Assembly (NCBI GenBank): GCA_973895155.1
Contig: OZ316892.1
Span: 30,504,001-30,568,000, forward strand
Reading direction: 5' to 3'
DNA from: Marsupella aquatica
Lineage: Eukaryota; Marchantiophyta
DNA: 64,000 nt
Part shown: one piece after another, positions 21,251 to 34,290 of the stretch
Position numbering within the stretch: the first letter of the stretch is position 1
Layout: each line of letters begins with the position of its first letter
Made by a program: the position numbers and the translations under genes
Notes under the pieces: model-generated
Told to the model about the DNA's origin: nothing
The model's database searches: none
What the model saw: the letters and a program-made list of their open reading frames with translations, nothing else

Positions 21251-21786
21251 CTTTAAATATACTTTGTGGGGTATGTATAAGTCTTTCATGTCAACTGGAT
21301 ATGAGTGATGAAGACCCCACTATACTACTTGGAATGAACCCACTCTTGTGCACAAATAACATATTGCATTCATGTTTTATTGTGTACTTGGAATGAACTC
21401 ACTCTATAAGTTCACCATTCATCATGTTAACATTAGAATACATAGTTTCAGAAAGCCATCTTCTATACCATGTACACTAATATGAATTCACAGATTCAAA
21501 CTTCATAGACTACAAAGAAGGTCACAAAGTATTCCTCTATACCATACACACTAATACTGAAATGATAAAATAGATTCAAGTATCATAGACAATCACCATA
21601 GAGCCATAGTTTGACATCAATCACTTGTTTCATACATATAGAATTCAAAAATATCAATGTCACACACAACGTCTCCTTCATCCTCTTTACCAAATGGAAA
21701 AATTGGTACAGATATTTCTTGGATCTTTCCAAGGCAATGTCAAAATGTGACACAATTCACATGATTCTATCTACACTTGCATTCAG
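21251..21786. other. CACTA 3' noncoding stretch
   Basis: No coding frame. It contains ATACCATGTACACTAATATGAATTC-like direct repeats at about 21467 and 21541. It lies downstream of the last TnpA exon and probably holds its 3' untranslated region. Confidence 0.45.
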
Positions 21787-24700
21787 TCACTGCAGACTAA
21801 CACACTCTGATGGCCAGAGCACAAGAGATCCTACTGCATCTGCAATTATTTCCTGAGGTGGATCATCGTCTCTATTCGGAAATGGCAAATTACAATCAGA
21901 TACAATCACTGTAGTCAACAACACTACTACATGGTCATCCGGGACCACTTTGCCATGGAATTTTGCATGATCCGGTCGCAAAATGCCTGTACCCACACAT
22001 ACCTGCGAGTCATCCTCCCATGATAGAAGATTATGGACTGGCTCTGCTGTGGCTATCACCTCCACCTTACCCTGGCTGTTTTTCTTGGCTTTCCTGGGTG
22101 GCTTATACATGAAATTATTCATACCTTGGTTGCGAGTCATGACTTTGGCACGAGTGTTTTGTGCTGGTGATCGAGAATTGGCTACACTCTTCTTCAAAGA
22201 ATCTGCATCCATATTTGACACTTCTGATTGTGTAGCAGGATTTCCCTGCGACATCATCTCAGTATCTGCCAACATTGTACTTGCTTCAATTGAAGCATCT
22301 ACAATCTTACTTGCATCCAATGTTGCTCCCAAGTTTCGACGTCGCTTCACCCTACTCCCACTTGGTTGAGAGTCTGTCAACTCTGCATCAACTACAATTC
22401 AGTGTCATGTCCAACATAAGTCAATCACTCATCACATGTGCTAAATGTACATGTCACCAACCACAAAGTTGTCACTATCTCCTTACCATTATGAACAGCC
22501 TTCTTCCCCTTCTTTGCCATTGCCATATGCTCCATGTCTGCTTCTGTTGATCAATAAACACACCACAATATTCAGGTTGAATCTATTAACCATTGAATTG
22601 TTGCTCAACATTCATATAGAGGAATTTAAAGCATCAGCTTACCTGATACCTCCTTGGCTATGGTCACTGAGGCACTGGGCACATCTTCTTCATTATTGCT
22701 CTTTGAATCACCTGATACATCAATCATGATGTCACTTCAGATCCCAGTTCATCCAACCAGTTCTTACAGAAAAGATTACCTCCAACCGGCTTAAGCTTCA
22801 TAAAACTCCATGCACTTTTCAAATGTAATGTACTGGATCATAGCAGGTTACCTATCTCAGCAACCTTCTTGCCCTTCTGCTTACTGATTACAGGGTCCTT
22901 CTCTGCCTCCACTCTTCCTGCATTCAAACCATTCACTCAATTCATGAAAACTTACTTCTAACATTTGAACATAGGACACAATGAACAATGGGCCGGTGTC
23001 ATTTCCATACCTGTGTCAGATTTGCCAATTCCCTTTTTTGTTAACAAGGGCACACTTTGTACAATGTTGCCCTCATTGTTTGGTTGGGAACCACCCAATT
23101 TTTCAATCACAAGCTTGAAATTAGATTCCACTGATGCAAGAAGGTTCGCTACAGATGCCTCCACAATATCCAAACGATCAGCCAATTTACTTTCCACTCG
23201 AGGGAGTCCACACTCTAATGACTTCAACCATTCACACATCTCTGTGAGATTGTAACGGTTCCCTGTCATAACACAGCTTACATATCTCAGATAACTGTCC
23301 CCAAGAACTGGTTGCTTACTTCCTACTACATTTCTTTCTGATGCTCAAGGCCAAATAGTCACAGAACATACAGAATTACAACATAATCACCTGTTTGGAA
23401 GTCACACTTGTCACCTCACTCCTCTGTTTCATGAACTCCTCTCTCACTTCTTGTGCTGATGGTTCTTCACCTGTCAATTTCTTCTGCAGTCCACATCAAC
23501 ATACATATGAATGAAACCAAGTGTTGATTGTCAATGAAAATGTAATAATGGTAGCAAGATGATAAGTTTGAGGCTTACTATCAGGCATGTCACTGCCTTA
23601 CCAATTGTTCTTTCACTGGAGCATAACTTCCTCTCCCAGCCTGTGAAAGGTGTTTCACTTTGCCTCGAGCATTTGACATCAGTTCACTCTTGCTTTGTCC
23701 AGCCTCCGACATGAACCCTTTGATTAACCGTGTCCATTGATCCAGTTCTAATGATGGGGGTGGTGGCATTCTCCTGTTAGAACCATTGTCTATCCACATC
23801 CTTTTCAACCTATGCCTCTCTTGTTTCAAAATCCTCATTGCATAATCTGATATGCAATCTTCAACTGGGCCCTTACCATCATTACCAACATAGTCCCACC
23901 GTTCAAGAATGTCCTTGCAGATAGCAGCCCAATCAGCTTTGTTCTGACTCCTAAACTCTGTAATGCTCAAATCTAACCAACGCAATACTTCTCCTCTTAG
24001 GTCAGAATGCCAACGGTTCTTACCATCACATGTGGGAGTTATCCAACCTTCGGAATTCACTTCTACTTTACCAAATTTGTTACTGTCTCCTGCCTTGGTA
24101 CTCCCTGAAGCGCTACTAGGTGTCCCTCCACGGCCTGGTGTCCCCCCACGGCCTGGGGTCCCTCCACGGCCTGATCTCCCCCACGGCCTGGATTGCATTG
24201 TCCAAACCTCCCTGGAGTCCCTGCACATTTACAGGATCCATTTACAGTCACTTACATTAGGTAAGTATGAATCATAAATCCTGCTGCCAAATATACACTG
24301 GACTTCAGAGCAATTCTGCAATGACCAAGTTACCTCTCCCTTGGCGCATAGATGGTTCTGGACCACCTGTCCTATTGCTTTGTCTTGATGAATTAGGGCC
24401 GTTTCTCCCGCCTGTGAATGATTGCCGCCTATCTGAACGTGGATGGCCTTTGTTGTTTTCGCGATTGTCCCAATCAGAGTCTACATACCAACAGGTACAT
24501 GCCACACTCATGGACCTGTAAGATAAACTCTTTGCCCTAGCTACACATCAGATAAGTCCATATTGAGCTAAATCTCTACTACCATCACAAAATCACTAGC
24601 ACAAGGCACTTACTTGTCCAATCATCCTCCTCACCTTTCCATTGCCCTCTGTACCCGTCTCTACCACGCTCTGGGTGTTCATATTCATCCCATCCATCTT

Positions 24701-24982
24701 CTGCTCCATCATAGTCATCATCATAATTATCAGGCGTCCCTTGCCAATAACTCTGGCTCCTTCTAGGGTATGGATTATGTGATTTCTCTCTAGCTGCCCA
24801 CCTACCTGGGACTTGATGAGGGCCCTGTGCATCCTGCACAGGTGCATTTTTCTGTGAGCCCCCTGCATCTGGGTCTCCATCCATATCCAATCTTTCCTCT
24901 TCACCCCACTCTCCAAGCCCCATGTCTGTCTCCATGTCATCACCCTCTTCCCCCATAGCTTCTGCACAGTACCCACAACCAA
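21787..24982 (-). CDS. TnpA-like DNA-binding protein of the CACTA element, multi-exon
   Basis: Coding pieces read leftward: 24585-24982 (acidic, with DDDYDGAEDGWDEYEHPERG), 24305-24511, 23590-24228, 22958-23269 and 21787-22380. The central piece carries GRGGTP repeats, GWITPTCDGKNRWHSDLRGE and SELMSNARGKVKHLSQAGRG, which fits the plant En/Spm transposase-24/Ptta type. The last piece has KVVPDDHVVVLL and the closing IIADAVGSLVLWPSECV, matching the (I)GDAVG...WPS end of TNP1/TnpA proteins. TnpA binds subterminal repeats and is needed with TnpD for excision. Exon edges are approximate, and I cannot confirm that every join keeps the frame. Confidence 0.6.
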
Positions 24983-25133
24983 ACAGGGAGAATCAGCACA
25001 CTAAATTCAAAGTATCAATCAATTTCATGCATATCCAACTATCCTAAACATCATTCCAGGCAGCAATTCCCGTTCTGTGACTCTGTGCAGGTAGTCATCC
25101 TCAACCTCATACTTGCCAATCGCCAGTTGTTGC

Positions 25134-28100
25134 CTATTGCAAATCATCAACCTCATCATATTCCATTTGCCCAGGTTCATCATATGTCTCTCTCAATGTT
25201 AAGGGGATGTAGTCAGTCCCTGCCCGAGTTGGAAGTACAGTCTCATGACTAGGATGCTCGAATGCAGCATGGTCATCCAAACTGAACTCTACTTTACTTC
25301 CATCCATCCGCCTGTTCCGTGCTTGGCTATGGCATACCACCCTCCAGCCATGTGACTCCTCCACATCTGCAAAGAAAGCCTGTTCAACTTGGCTAGGGAA
25401 AACAAAAGGCTCAGACCATTCTGGTACTCTGGACCTAAAATTGGCCAACAAGAACCCATCATGATCACGCTTCATGGTGGCCCTTGGTCTCTGCCACTCT
25501 GATTTCACCCATGATCCCTTCATCAATATCACTGGGACACTTGTGTTACCATAATTCAACACCCAAATGTCGTTCAACTCCCCCACGTAACCCATCTTCA
25601 TCCACCCCCTCTGTTCTTCAGAGGTTCTCTGCTCAAACACAGAAATCAAACCACAATCATATGACACAATGGTCACCCTGCTCATCCCTCACTCGATAAT
25701 GATTTCCATAAGCTCTCATCCGTTTGTAGGTCAGAATAGACAATCGTGGTGGCACAGATAGAAGATACAAACCCTTCTCCATATCTGGGTGATGTCTACT
25801 ATGCTCTCGAATTGTCACCCGAATCCACTGCTCGAACTGTGGGAAGGGATCCTGCTACCCAGAGTGTGCAGCTTTTTGCATATCATATTCCCTGCAATAT
25901 GAGGTACAGGCATAGTTAGGTCTAAACAACACATGACAACCTAAGATCACCCTTGGAACAGACAAGAAGCATCACAACAAAGGCAAGTCAATTCAATCAC
26001 TCACCTCCACCATGGTTGCATAGGCTCTGTGTTTGCCAGCACATATGAATGAGCCTTGTCTCAAATCGCAACAGGCAGCTGAACAGCACGTCCCACACCT
26101 TCAACAACCTCGCCACTCACTCCATCATCTTCACCAGATTTCCAAACTCTTGTCATAGCTTCACCAGACCCAGCCATGTACTCTGTTAGGAATCCCAACG
26201 TCTCATCCTTAATGTACCCCAATGCCATGGAAGCCTTTGGCCTGTAGTATGTTCTCACATGACCTTTCAACAACTTCATGTATCGCTCCATAGGGTACAT
26301 CCATCTGGTACTGACTGGCCCATACTGCCCTAGCTCTTCTACCACATGGATTAGGAGATGAGTCATAACATCAAAGAAAGTAGGGGGGAAGTATATCTCC
26401 AAGTCACAGAGGACATAAGCAGCATCCTGCTTCAACTGCTCCAATCCTTGGGGATCCCACACTTTCACACATATACGGCGAAATACATTGCACAGTCGAA
26501 GAATGACATTACGGACTGGTTTCTGCATGAGACCTCTGAGGCATAGGGGCAGAATGTGCTGCATCAACACATGGTAGTCATGTGTTTTCATACTGCCAAG
26601 TTTATTCTTTGTAATATGCTTCTTGAAGGCACCAGCATAGCCAAAGGGCACTTTTAGACAGCTCAATCTATACAAGAATGTCTTCCATTCATCCTGTGTG
26701 CACACATAGGGAGCTTGGAACTTGAGAAGTACATTGGGATTGCTTGCATGGGGCTTCAACCAAAGGTGAGGGCGAATCCCCTTCTGTTGCATATCAGCTC
26801 GAACTGCTCCTGTATCTTTCTCACCCGACAAGAACTTCAGCAAGCTCTCACAAATATTTTTCTCAATGTGCATGACGTCCACATTGTGTTTGCTGGGCTC
26901 GAATTCCTGCACTCCACAAAGCAAAGAATTCAACAACAGAAACACTAATTAACCACATAGGAGGATTGTAACCAACATCAATCCACCATTGCTCCAATCT
27001 AAAATTGCAATCATACAGGGGCTGGAGGCTAAGTACATTACCCTCCAGTACTCCAACTCCAAGTCCATCAAGGTCTGTCTTTTCACATCGTGTTTCACCA
27101 CTGGATCCTCAGGTTCTCGATCAGTGGCACTTCTCTTGTCCCAATCAGCCTTCCTGGCTGCCCACCTCAGGACTTGCTCTCTGGTGACCCTCTGTGGTGG
27201 GCCACGAAGCTCTGTTTTGTTGTTGAAGTGTGCAATTTGAGACCGTGTGTGCCTGTAAGGATGATCAACAGGCAGATACCTTCTATGCCCCTGAAATTTC
27301 ATACTGTGCAGGGCATGCGACCACTCACTTGTCACATTTTTCCCACATGGTGTGCACCCCACATAGCCCTTTGTCACTTGTCCAGATATGATGCCATGGC
27401 CTGGGTAATCTACTATATCCAGCAAACAAATTGCATGCAGTCTAAAGGGGCTGGGTCGAAGAAGCCCCTTCAGAACATCATGGGTTAACACCCCTTCTAT
27501 CCACAAAGTCTTCCACTCTTCCACTGCTGGAGCCAACATGATATCTATGAATTGCTCGGTCACAGAAGCTGGTCCAGGGATTAACAGCACCATCATGACA
27601 AAAAACCTCTTTGTAGTCATCCATGGGGGAAGGTTGTAATTTAGCAGCGTAACCGGCCAACATGAATAACGGTTGTTTTTGTCTCCAAATGGGTTTACTC
27701 CATCCAGTGATAGACCAAATCGAAAGTTCCGCTTCTCTGCAGCAAACTGTGGCCACCTCTCATCAACAAATTTCCAATGGTTGGAATCTCCAATGTGACG
27801 CTGCAGGCCATCACTGCTCTTGTTATCAGGAGTCCATGTCATCAGCTTGGAAATGGCAGGGCATCTAAATAGACGTTGTAGTCTAGGAATGAGAGGAAAA
27901 TGACGAAGAACCTTGGCAGGATGTGTACATTTCCCTACATTCTTGTACCTGTGCTTACCACAATGAGGGCATGTCAATTTATCTGCATGCTCTTTGCGAA
28001 AGAGAACACACCCATCAGGGCATGCGTCAATAGACACATAGTTCAGCCCAAGGTTAGACATCAATTTCCTAGCCTCGTACATATTTTTTGGAATTGAATT

Positions 28101-28843
28101 ACCATCTGGTAACACATTTCGGCGCAGGAAGGTCAACAACTCTGTCACAAATATATTGGGAACATTGTGATTGCCACAGATGTTCAACAACAACACGACA
28201 AAACCCAGCTTGGAGCAGTTCGACCCCTCGTAGATAGGAATGCAAGCTTCTTTGATGTGTTTTGGGCCCCCAAACACCCACTCCCTCTCTGCTGCACCTT
28301 CCCCAATGTCAAAGTCAGGTTCAGCTTGGCCGTCGCCAATGTGTGGCTGCGGTCATTGTCCTCTTCTGATTCCACTGTGTCATAAAAAGCATCAAGGTCT
28401 TCAAAAATCTCTTGAACCATTCTTGGGACATCCATCCCACCGTCCTCAGTGACTGCCTCTGCCTCTCCATCTTGGTCATCCACGTTCTCATGTTGGACCC
28501 CAGGACCATCCTCTGCACAGTCTATGTCCTGCTCTACGTAGTCTCTACGCCTAGCTGTATTAGAATCCACAAAGTCAGCTCTCCACTCTTCATCAGAGGA
28601 GTCTTCTTCTGCTGGTACATTCCAAACCCTCCACCGAGGGTGCCTTTCATGCCGCAGCAGGTGAAGGTGCACAGTGTTCAAACTCAACGACTTGAATCCT
28701 TGGCACTGTGTGCATGGGCATTTCATCCTCCTACTCCTACCTTGGGCGGCCCGGGCTTGTTCACGCATCCACAATTTAGAATCATGATGCCTAATCCTAA
28801 ATGGGTTGTGAAGAGGCAACCTTGGAGCCATCACTATACACAC
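25134..28843 (-). CDS. TnpD-like CACTA transposase, possibly frame-broken
   Basis: The N-terminal part (28184-28843) has CPCTQCQGFKS, the transposase-associated zinc block. The core (26949-28277) has PDGCVLFRKEHADKLTCPHC, FGLSLDGVNPFG and LLDIVDYPGHGIISGQ, the conserved Transposase_21 acidic positions. An intron at 26907-27041 (GTAATG...GTGCAG) joins EYWR to EFEPSKHNVDVMHIEKNICE in phase, leading to a DUF4218-type part (LPLCLRGLM, CDLEIYFPPTFFDVMTHLLIHV, STRWMYPMERYM). The C-terminal exon (about 25840-25134) has PFPQFEQWIRVTI and a DUF4216-type part (DIWVLNYGNTSVPV, PFVFPSQVEQAFF). Between the first two parts the frame changes near 28340, which is either a short intron or a single-base break. 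This is the catalytic protein of the element. Confidence 0.75.
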
Positions 28844-29157
28844 GCACTCAGCACCCTGTCATTTTATTATGCAAGTGAAAAATACACTTCCTGTTAAGGA
28901 TTTCACCCCCGACTGTACTTGCCAAAATACGTAACGTTCCAAAAAAACAAAAAAACAAAAAATATAGGTGCCTGAGTCATGTACCTATTCTCAAGTGAAT
29001 GAGACAAAATTCCTAAATGTTTGAGGGTGTCAACTCCTCCGCTGTCCTCACATGTACTGCCTCTGCACGTACATCCATGACCATATCAGAGTCCAATCAT
29101 GTATAGTCATAGACATAGGTGCCAGGTGCGAGACCGGTGTGAGATGTCCTCATCTTA
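28844..29157. other. CACTA spacer upstream of TnpD
   Basis: Short AT-rich stretch with an A-run at about 28945-28965. It separates the TnpD start from the end of the captured F-box gene. No terminator or promoter is obvious. Confidence 0.45.
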
Positions 29158-29727
29158 CTACCACATCAAATACGGATACCAATCCTGTTGTCGATGCCAC
29201 TCAGCCCTGAGGTACTCAGGCATGTACATTAAGTCATCAAGGTCTAAACCCTGCTCATGCCATGGTGGTCTTCAATCCGTGCCTACAAGCAGTGGCAACA
29301 GCGCCCTCCATGGTGCACATGTTGCTACCAAGTCCCTCCACTGGGTACTAATTAGTCTATATTTGCAGATATCTTGTGCGCCAGACACCACAAGAACCCT
29401 CGGCCAGACATGTGTAAGAACTATATCATCTGCCAAATCAGGCAACAAGGAACCACCTACAGCATCGTGCTTGTCTAACTCATCTGCTGAAAAGTAAATG
29501 TCCTCTTCCGACTGTGCATCCTCATTCACCACAACATTCACAACACATCCAAGGTCTGCAGGCATTATCTCGGATGGAGCTACACTCTGTCTGGTTACCA
29601 ATCCACACAAGTAAGCCCAAGCAGTAGCCATGCATGATGCAACCCGTAGGAGGACCCTACATAGGGCCTGACGGTCTGGAAGAGGCAGCATACCCACCAA
29701 AGTCTTCAACCAAACAGAGCCCAGCAA
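29158..29727 (-). pseudogene. F-box-like protein gene captured by the CACTA (inner copy)
   Basis: Starting MLGSVWLKTL at 29727 the frame includes LLPDLADDIVLTHVWPRVL followed by DICKYRLISTQWRDLVATC, a complete F-box-like motif (LPD...V...CR-x-S-x-x-WR). F-box proteins are substrate adaptors of SCF ubiquitin ligases. The frame meets TGA at 29272-29274 after LLVGTD, yet in the same frame 37 further sensible codons follow (a Trp/Tyr-rich end DWYPYLMW) to a stop at 29158. The outer copy at 20553 keeps only the first half of the motif. It lies upstream of TnpD on the same strand. Whether it is expressed is unknown. Confidence 0.6.
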
Positions 29728-30047
29728 GTAGATTCACAGTCACACCCCACGCAGCAGGAAACAACAATCACTTCAACTGCGACCAACCATGACAAGATGA
29801 GTTAGTTCAAGGATCACATTTATTACAAAATTGTGATTTATACAAAAATATGAGGGACTCCTACTCCTCACTCTCTCCCACCTTTGCTAAGCATACATCT
29901 CCGCTGAATCTTGGAGGGCCAGGCCTCAAAAATATCAAAGTCCCAAGCATGCTGTCGCTTCCCTCTAGCTGCTGATTCCAGAAGCCAATCAGGGGAAAGC
30001 ACCCAAAGATTGTTGTTCATGACAAAATCATGCACTATTGTCTTAAA
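29728..30047 (-). pseudogene. BRCT C-terminal segment captured by the CACTA (inner copy)
   Basis: About 175 bp (30047 to 29870) encode the closing part of the second BRCT-like segment, NNNLWVLSPDWLLES and HAWDFDIFEAWPS, ending at the same GRE stop as the outer copy. The N-terminal BRCT and PHD parts are missing: homology is cut at 30047 by a Copia LTR. The remaining 140 bp up to the F-box start match the outer copy as noncoding spacer. Confidence 0.65.
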
Positions 30048-31003
30048 TGTTATACCCTACCCGGAAACCTACCTGATCCGAGGTTAAACCTCCTATACAG
30101 TTAGACCAAGCCTAACCGCCTAAACTGTCTAGCCACCATAAGAGCTATATGTAATGACCATATGATGAATGAAGTTATTAGTTGTTCAATCCTTTACAAC
30201 ACGTTATCAGCACGATGCTGATTTGAATCAATTTTTTCAAGATCATCCTACTTTTTCTCCTGAGTGAAATTTTACCACCTCTTAGGAAGGAATTTATGGC
30301 AGGCACAGGTGCAACGGTGGCTAGAACCATGAAGGGTGATGGAACATTATAAATCAAGATCACCATCGCAACGAATTGGGCGCAAAACCGAACATTGAGA
30401 TAAGACACTCAAATTCGCCCATTACAATTCACAATCCCTTACTTCAATTCCTCAGATTTGCAATTGCGATGTTGTAATTCGCCCATTACAACATTCAAAT
30501 ACATTAGCAAAATTGTGCTTACAGTCTACCACTAAAATGTCATCGCATACTATGGAGAAGCTCTTATTTCAAGCACTCAACATCGATGGTGCCAACTACT
30601 TGTCATGGATACTCGATACTGAAGCTCATCTAACCTCAAAGAATCTCTAGGATACCGTCATCACTGATCAAGGACAAACACTTCAGCAAAAGGCGCAGGC
30701 ACTAGTCTTAATTCGACACCATCTGAGTGAACCTTTGAAGAGGCAATACATGAACGAATACAACCCGAGAGTTCTTTGGGACGCCCTTCAGTCACGCTTT
30801 GACCACACGCGCACCATATACCTGCCAGCGGCCAGACATGATTGGATCAATCTTCGTGTCCAAGACCACAAAACCATTGTTGATTACAATTCTGAACTAT
30901 TTCGAATTGTATCCCAATTGGCCATCTGTGGCCATCCCATCAATGATGACGAATAGATTGAGAAAACGTTCTCTACTTTTCACTCCACGAATCTCATTCT
31001 CTC
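30048..31003 (+). mobile_element. Truncated Copia element: short LTR and gag start
   Basis: The LTR candidate 30048-30201 begins TGTTATACCC and ends TTACAACA (TGTT...AACA ends, 154 bp). It is followed by CGTTATCAGCACGATGC, a primer-site-like sequence found in some plant Copia elements. A gag frame starts ATG 30537 with KLLFQALNIDGANYLSW, meets TAG at about 30648 and continues QKAQALVLIRHHLSEPLKRQ and VDYNSELFRIVSQL to about 30996. The element then stops abruptly at the captured Cys-rich block. No integrase or reverse transcriptase is left, and no matching TSD is present, so a deletion removed its 3' part together with the PHD and N-terminal BRCT region. Confidence 0.65.
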
Positions 31004-31980
31004 GCCAGGCACACTGCAGGATGGCGAGTGGTTCCAGATGATACATTGTGCTCTATGAAAAAACCGACATCCAAGAGAACGGTCATCCAACTCTAGGCCA
31101 GAAGCCCTACAGGCAGGACAGTCATATTGGCAACTGTGCACACACCCTTGGGCCCTAATTTGTGGCGGGTCATGTACAAGAGACAGAAATACCAAGGATG
31201 TTGGGAAGGGTGGAGAAGCAGGTACAGGCCGGCTGTAGTTGTTCCTGGCAACAACTGGGTACTCAAAGTACCATGCAGACTGGGCTGGAAGGATCCCAAG
31301 TCTGACATACTCAAGGTGCAACATCTCTGCCTTGCGTGCAAGCCGCACATGTTCAGCGTTGCGGGTCCTCACCATAAGTGTTGCTTTTGTGGAGATGTCG
31401 TGTGTTCACGTCCTCTGATAAGCACCTTCGATCAGCAAGGTGAGCAGGAGCTGTACTTGCCTCACCAACAGCAACCAACCTTAAATTATCAGTTCCCACT
31501 CACTGTGTCATTCCATTGGTTCCAGCTAGGGGTCACAGTGTAAACATAGCATGAAACACTCCTAATCAACTTGCTTACAAACTACAATATCCAGAAAGAG
31601 TGAAAGTCTCACCCTCCAGTGAGCAGTAGAGAGGTAGTTCACTAGATGTGTTGATGTGCAGTTAAACCTCCACTATTGCTTACTTCTGGTGTATGCTGCT
31701 CAGAAGAAGACATATTAGTAGCAGCAAATTGCAAATAATGGCCATAAGCAAACCGTGAGAGTTTGCAGAATTCTACGACAAATCCATCACAGCAGTGCTC
31801 CACAGGAATGAAACCAAGCAAAATTTGGTGACCTCGGCCAATGACAAGGCCAATGTAGTGAACAATCCTTGACCGATCAGGATATGGATTGGAATTACAA
31901 TTAGTCAGCTCTTCTTCTTTGTTTTCTAACTCTGGGGAAATGAGCATGACCAGGGAATTCTCTGAGAAATAGAAGTGCAC
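31004..31980 (-). pseudogene. Cys-rich block captured by the CACTA (inner copy)
   Basis: Two frames: 31642-31980 (starts MHFYFSENSLVML, includes IGLVIGRGHQILLGFIPVEH) and 30980-31375 (starts MVRTRNAEHVRLARKAEML, then CVHSCQYDCPACRAS). About 770 bp match the outer copy at 16315-17095 in reverse. The second frame runs into the Copia scar, giving an artificial GERMRFVE end. It is the most upstream part of the captured module and reads toward the F-box and TnpD genes. The family is unknown to me. Confidence 0.45.
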
Positions 31981-33305
31981 AGGGAAAATGAAATTGGCTC
32001 ATTCAGCTGCGCAAGATGGACCATTGCAACATACTTGGACAGTTGTTCCGCAATACATAAAATACCCTAACTTACATGCAATCGATACAATCTGCTTCTG
32101 TTGGCTGTCCTACAGCTCACGGTAGTGCCGTTGGGATAGGGTAAGTGAATATTGCCATAGCTAAAGCACATTGAGCTTGCAGCATTAAGTGAAGGAGCAT
32201 GGCCAAAAGCAGAAAAGACAGATAGGTTTTACAAGACGAAACTAACAACCGCCAATCTGCTCAAATCCGCTGCATAGATCAAACCCTCCGAACTACACAG
32301 CCCTCTTTTGAAAACAATCCAATGTGCTTTGGCTGGTGGATGACAAGGACTGGGAGAAGAGGAAACGTCTACACAATCAATCCAAATGACGGGACACAGA
32401 GACCAGGCACAGAGAGGATTTGTGCTTAGACAAAAACCACAAATTGTAGCATGGGCGCCATAGCATTCTAGACAAAGCACAAAACATAGAATCTATGAAT
32501 GTATGACTCATGGACTAACAAAATGCTTGGGTAGCATGGCAAAAGGAAAGACAACATGGCCCATTTTCGCCATTCATTTGATGTTGCTAGGTGTCCGTAA
32601 GATGACTGACCCACAGACAATCCCGACAACCTCATCTGACAGACTGCTTTTCTAGTGTGAAGAAATACATGATTACAAGCAACACCACGCCTCATCCAAG
32701 CAGGGAATTGAAAACATAACCATGTCATTCCTGTATTGGACAGTGTCCTCTACCATTGCACTGCATAGTTGTTATTCCATGTTGGTTGTCAACAGTTTGT
32801 TGGCTTGCCATAGCCTAGATAGAACAATAAAATACTATACATGAATACAACAAGAAAAATCTGCATACAGCGATGGCCCGGTCACTTGAGGAAAAACCAA
32901 AACTAAGAAGGCAGGCACATGGGCAACCGAGAAAAAAAGCTAGTGGCGCCTCGCGGAGAATCCAGAATGGTAATGCCCTTGCCCAGAAGCTTGGGAAACA
33001 AAAGAGAAAAAAGCAAAAACGAGCTACCGACCACCGTCTTGACCAGGCCCGCCACAAGGTATGGCTGGAGGCTGTGGTCCCCCCCTTAGTAAAGAAAAGG
33101 ATGCAAGTGTGTGCACGGGGCACAAGGCATGTTCGGATCCAGGGAGGAGCACAACAGTAATGTCAAGCAAGAAGTGTGGAGAGACCAAATAGTAAACAAA
33201 AATAGGGGAGAACAAACATACATCAGCAGCAGCAGGAAACGAGAAAGTTGATTTGGGAGGGATTGTAGGGAGAGAGCTTTTGGTGGGCTCGGCTACGCGT
33301 GAAAT
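31981..33305. other. CACTA upstream region without clear gene
   Basis: A plus-strand frame at 32873-33160 encodes a very basic peptide (KKASGASRR, GKQKRKKQKR) without a partner. The minus-strand frames are short. It may hold a first exon or the leader of the captured module, but I cannot show it. Confidence 0.35.
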
Positions 33306-34290
33306 ATCAGGAGATAGATGCGCGAGAGAGTGAAGAGGGTGGCAAACGGAAGACAGGTTGGGACTGGACCCTTGGCGGGGGGTAATATATGGGGTAATAT
33401 ACGCAGAGACAAAGTTGTACTCACTTGATTGAGTAGGCAAGTGGGTGGACAAAGATCAACAACCGCAGTAGCAGCACAGCCAGAGAGGCAACAAAGGGGA
33501 AATTTCAGCAAAGGTAAGCGACACAGACAACTCACCCTCCGTCTCACCCTCCCAGCTCCAAAGTTGCAAGAGCAAGAAGTCAAAGGCACTGAAACAAAGC
33601 GGGTGGCAGTTTCAGTATCTCAGGCAATGCAAAATTAATCCATACTTAATCAGCCCTGGCCACACGTTCCTTCAAAGCCCCTCATACTAGCAAGCAGGTC
33701 TGGCCTGTGAATCTTGTAGTGCTTAACAATACAAAGCCTTCCCAAGTACCAATTCAAAAGTAGCAAAAATAGATCGAAAGCTAGTTCCGATGATAGCTCC
33801 CAAAAGCTTTCCTCAGCCCGATTCCTATGCACATCAGAGGAGCTCAAACCATTTAGAAATGAGATCACAGATTACTCTTGACAATCTCAAAAATGCCACT
33901 GACAGCTCCGTCCCCCCATTCTAATTTCCGACAAGTTTGCCTTAAAGCACATCCACTCGCAGTTCAAGCAGATTCAGAATCATCATAGACAATAGAGTGC
34001 TCCACCATAGCCCACGGTAGGTCCACGACCATCGTAACGAACGCTCCGCCCAGCTCCGCCCCTACCGGGGCTTATTAGTATTGCTCACTTTTAAGAAGGG
34101 CAGTTTTTGCAAAAGCAGTCTAATTGCCTAGACTGCACTAGAAAAGTTGGAGGCAATATCACAGCGGAGCATTCTGCGTCTAAGGGCCAGCGACGCCGTT
34201 CAGGAGATAGATGCGCGAGAGAGTGAAGATGGTGGGGAGCGGAAGACGGGTTGGGACTGGACCCTTGGTGCCGGTGGGTAATATGTGGGG
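33306..34290. repeat. Direct repeat pair, about 90 bp, 0.9 kb apart
   Basis: The block CAGGAGATAGATGCGCGAGA, ending near GGACTGGACCCTTGG, occurs at about 33309-33400 and 34201-34290 with small differences. The second copy is followed by a diverged continuation. The duplication lies in the right third of the CACTA and may reflect an internal tandem duplication of promoter-proximal sequence. Confidence 0.7.
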
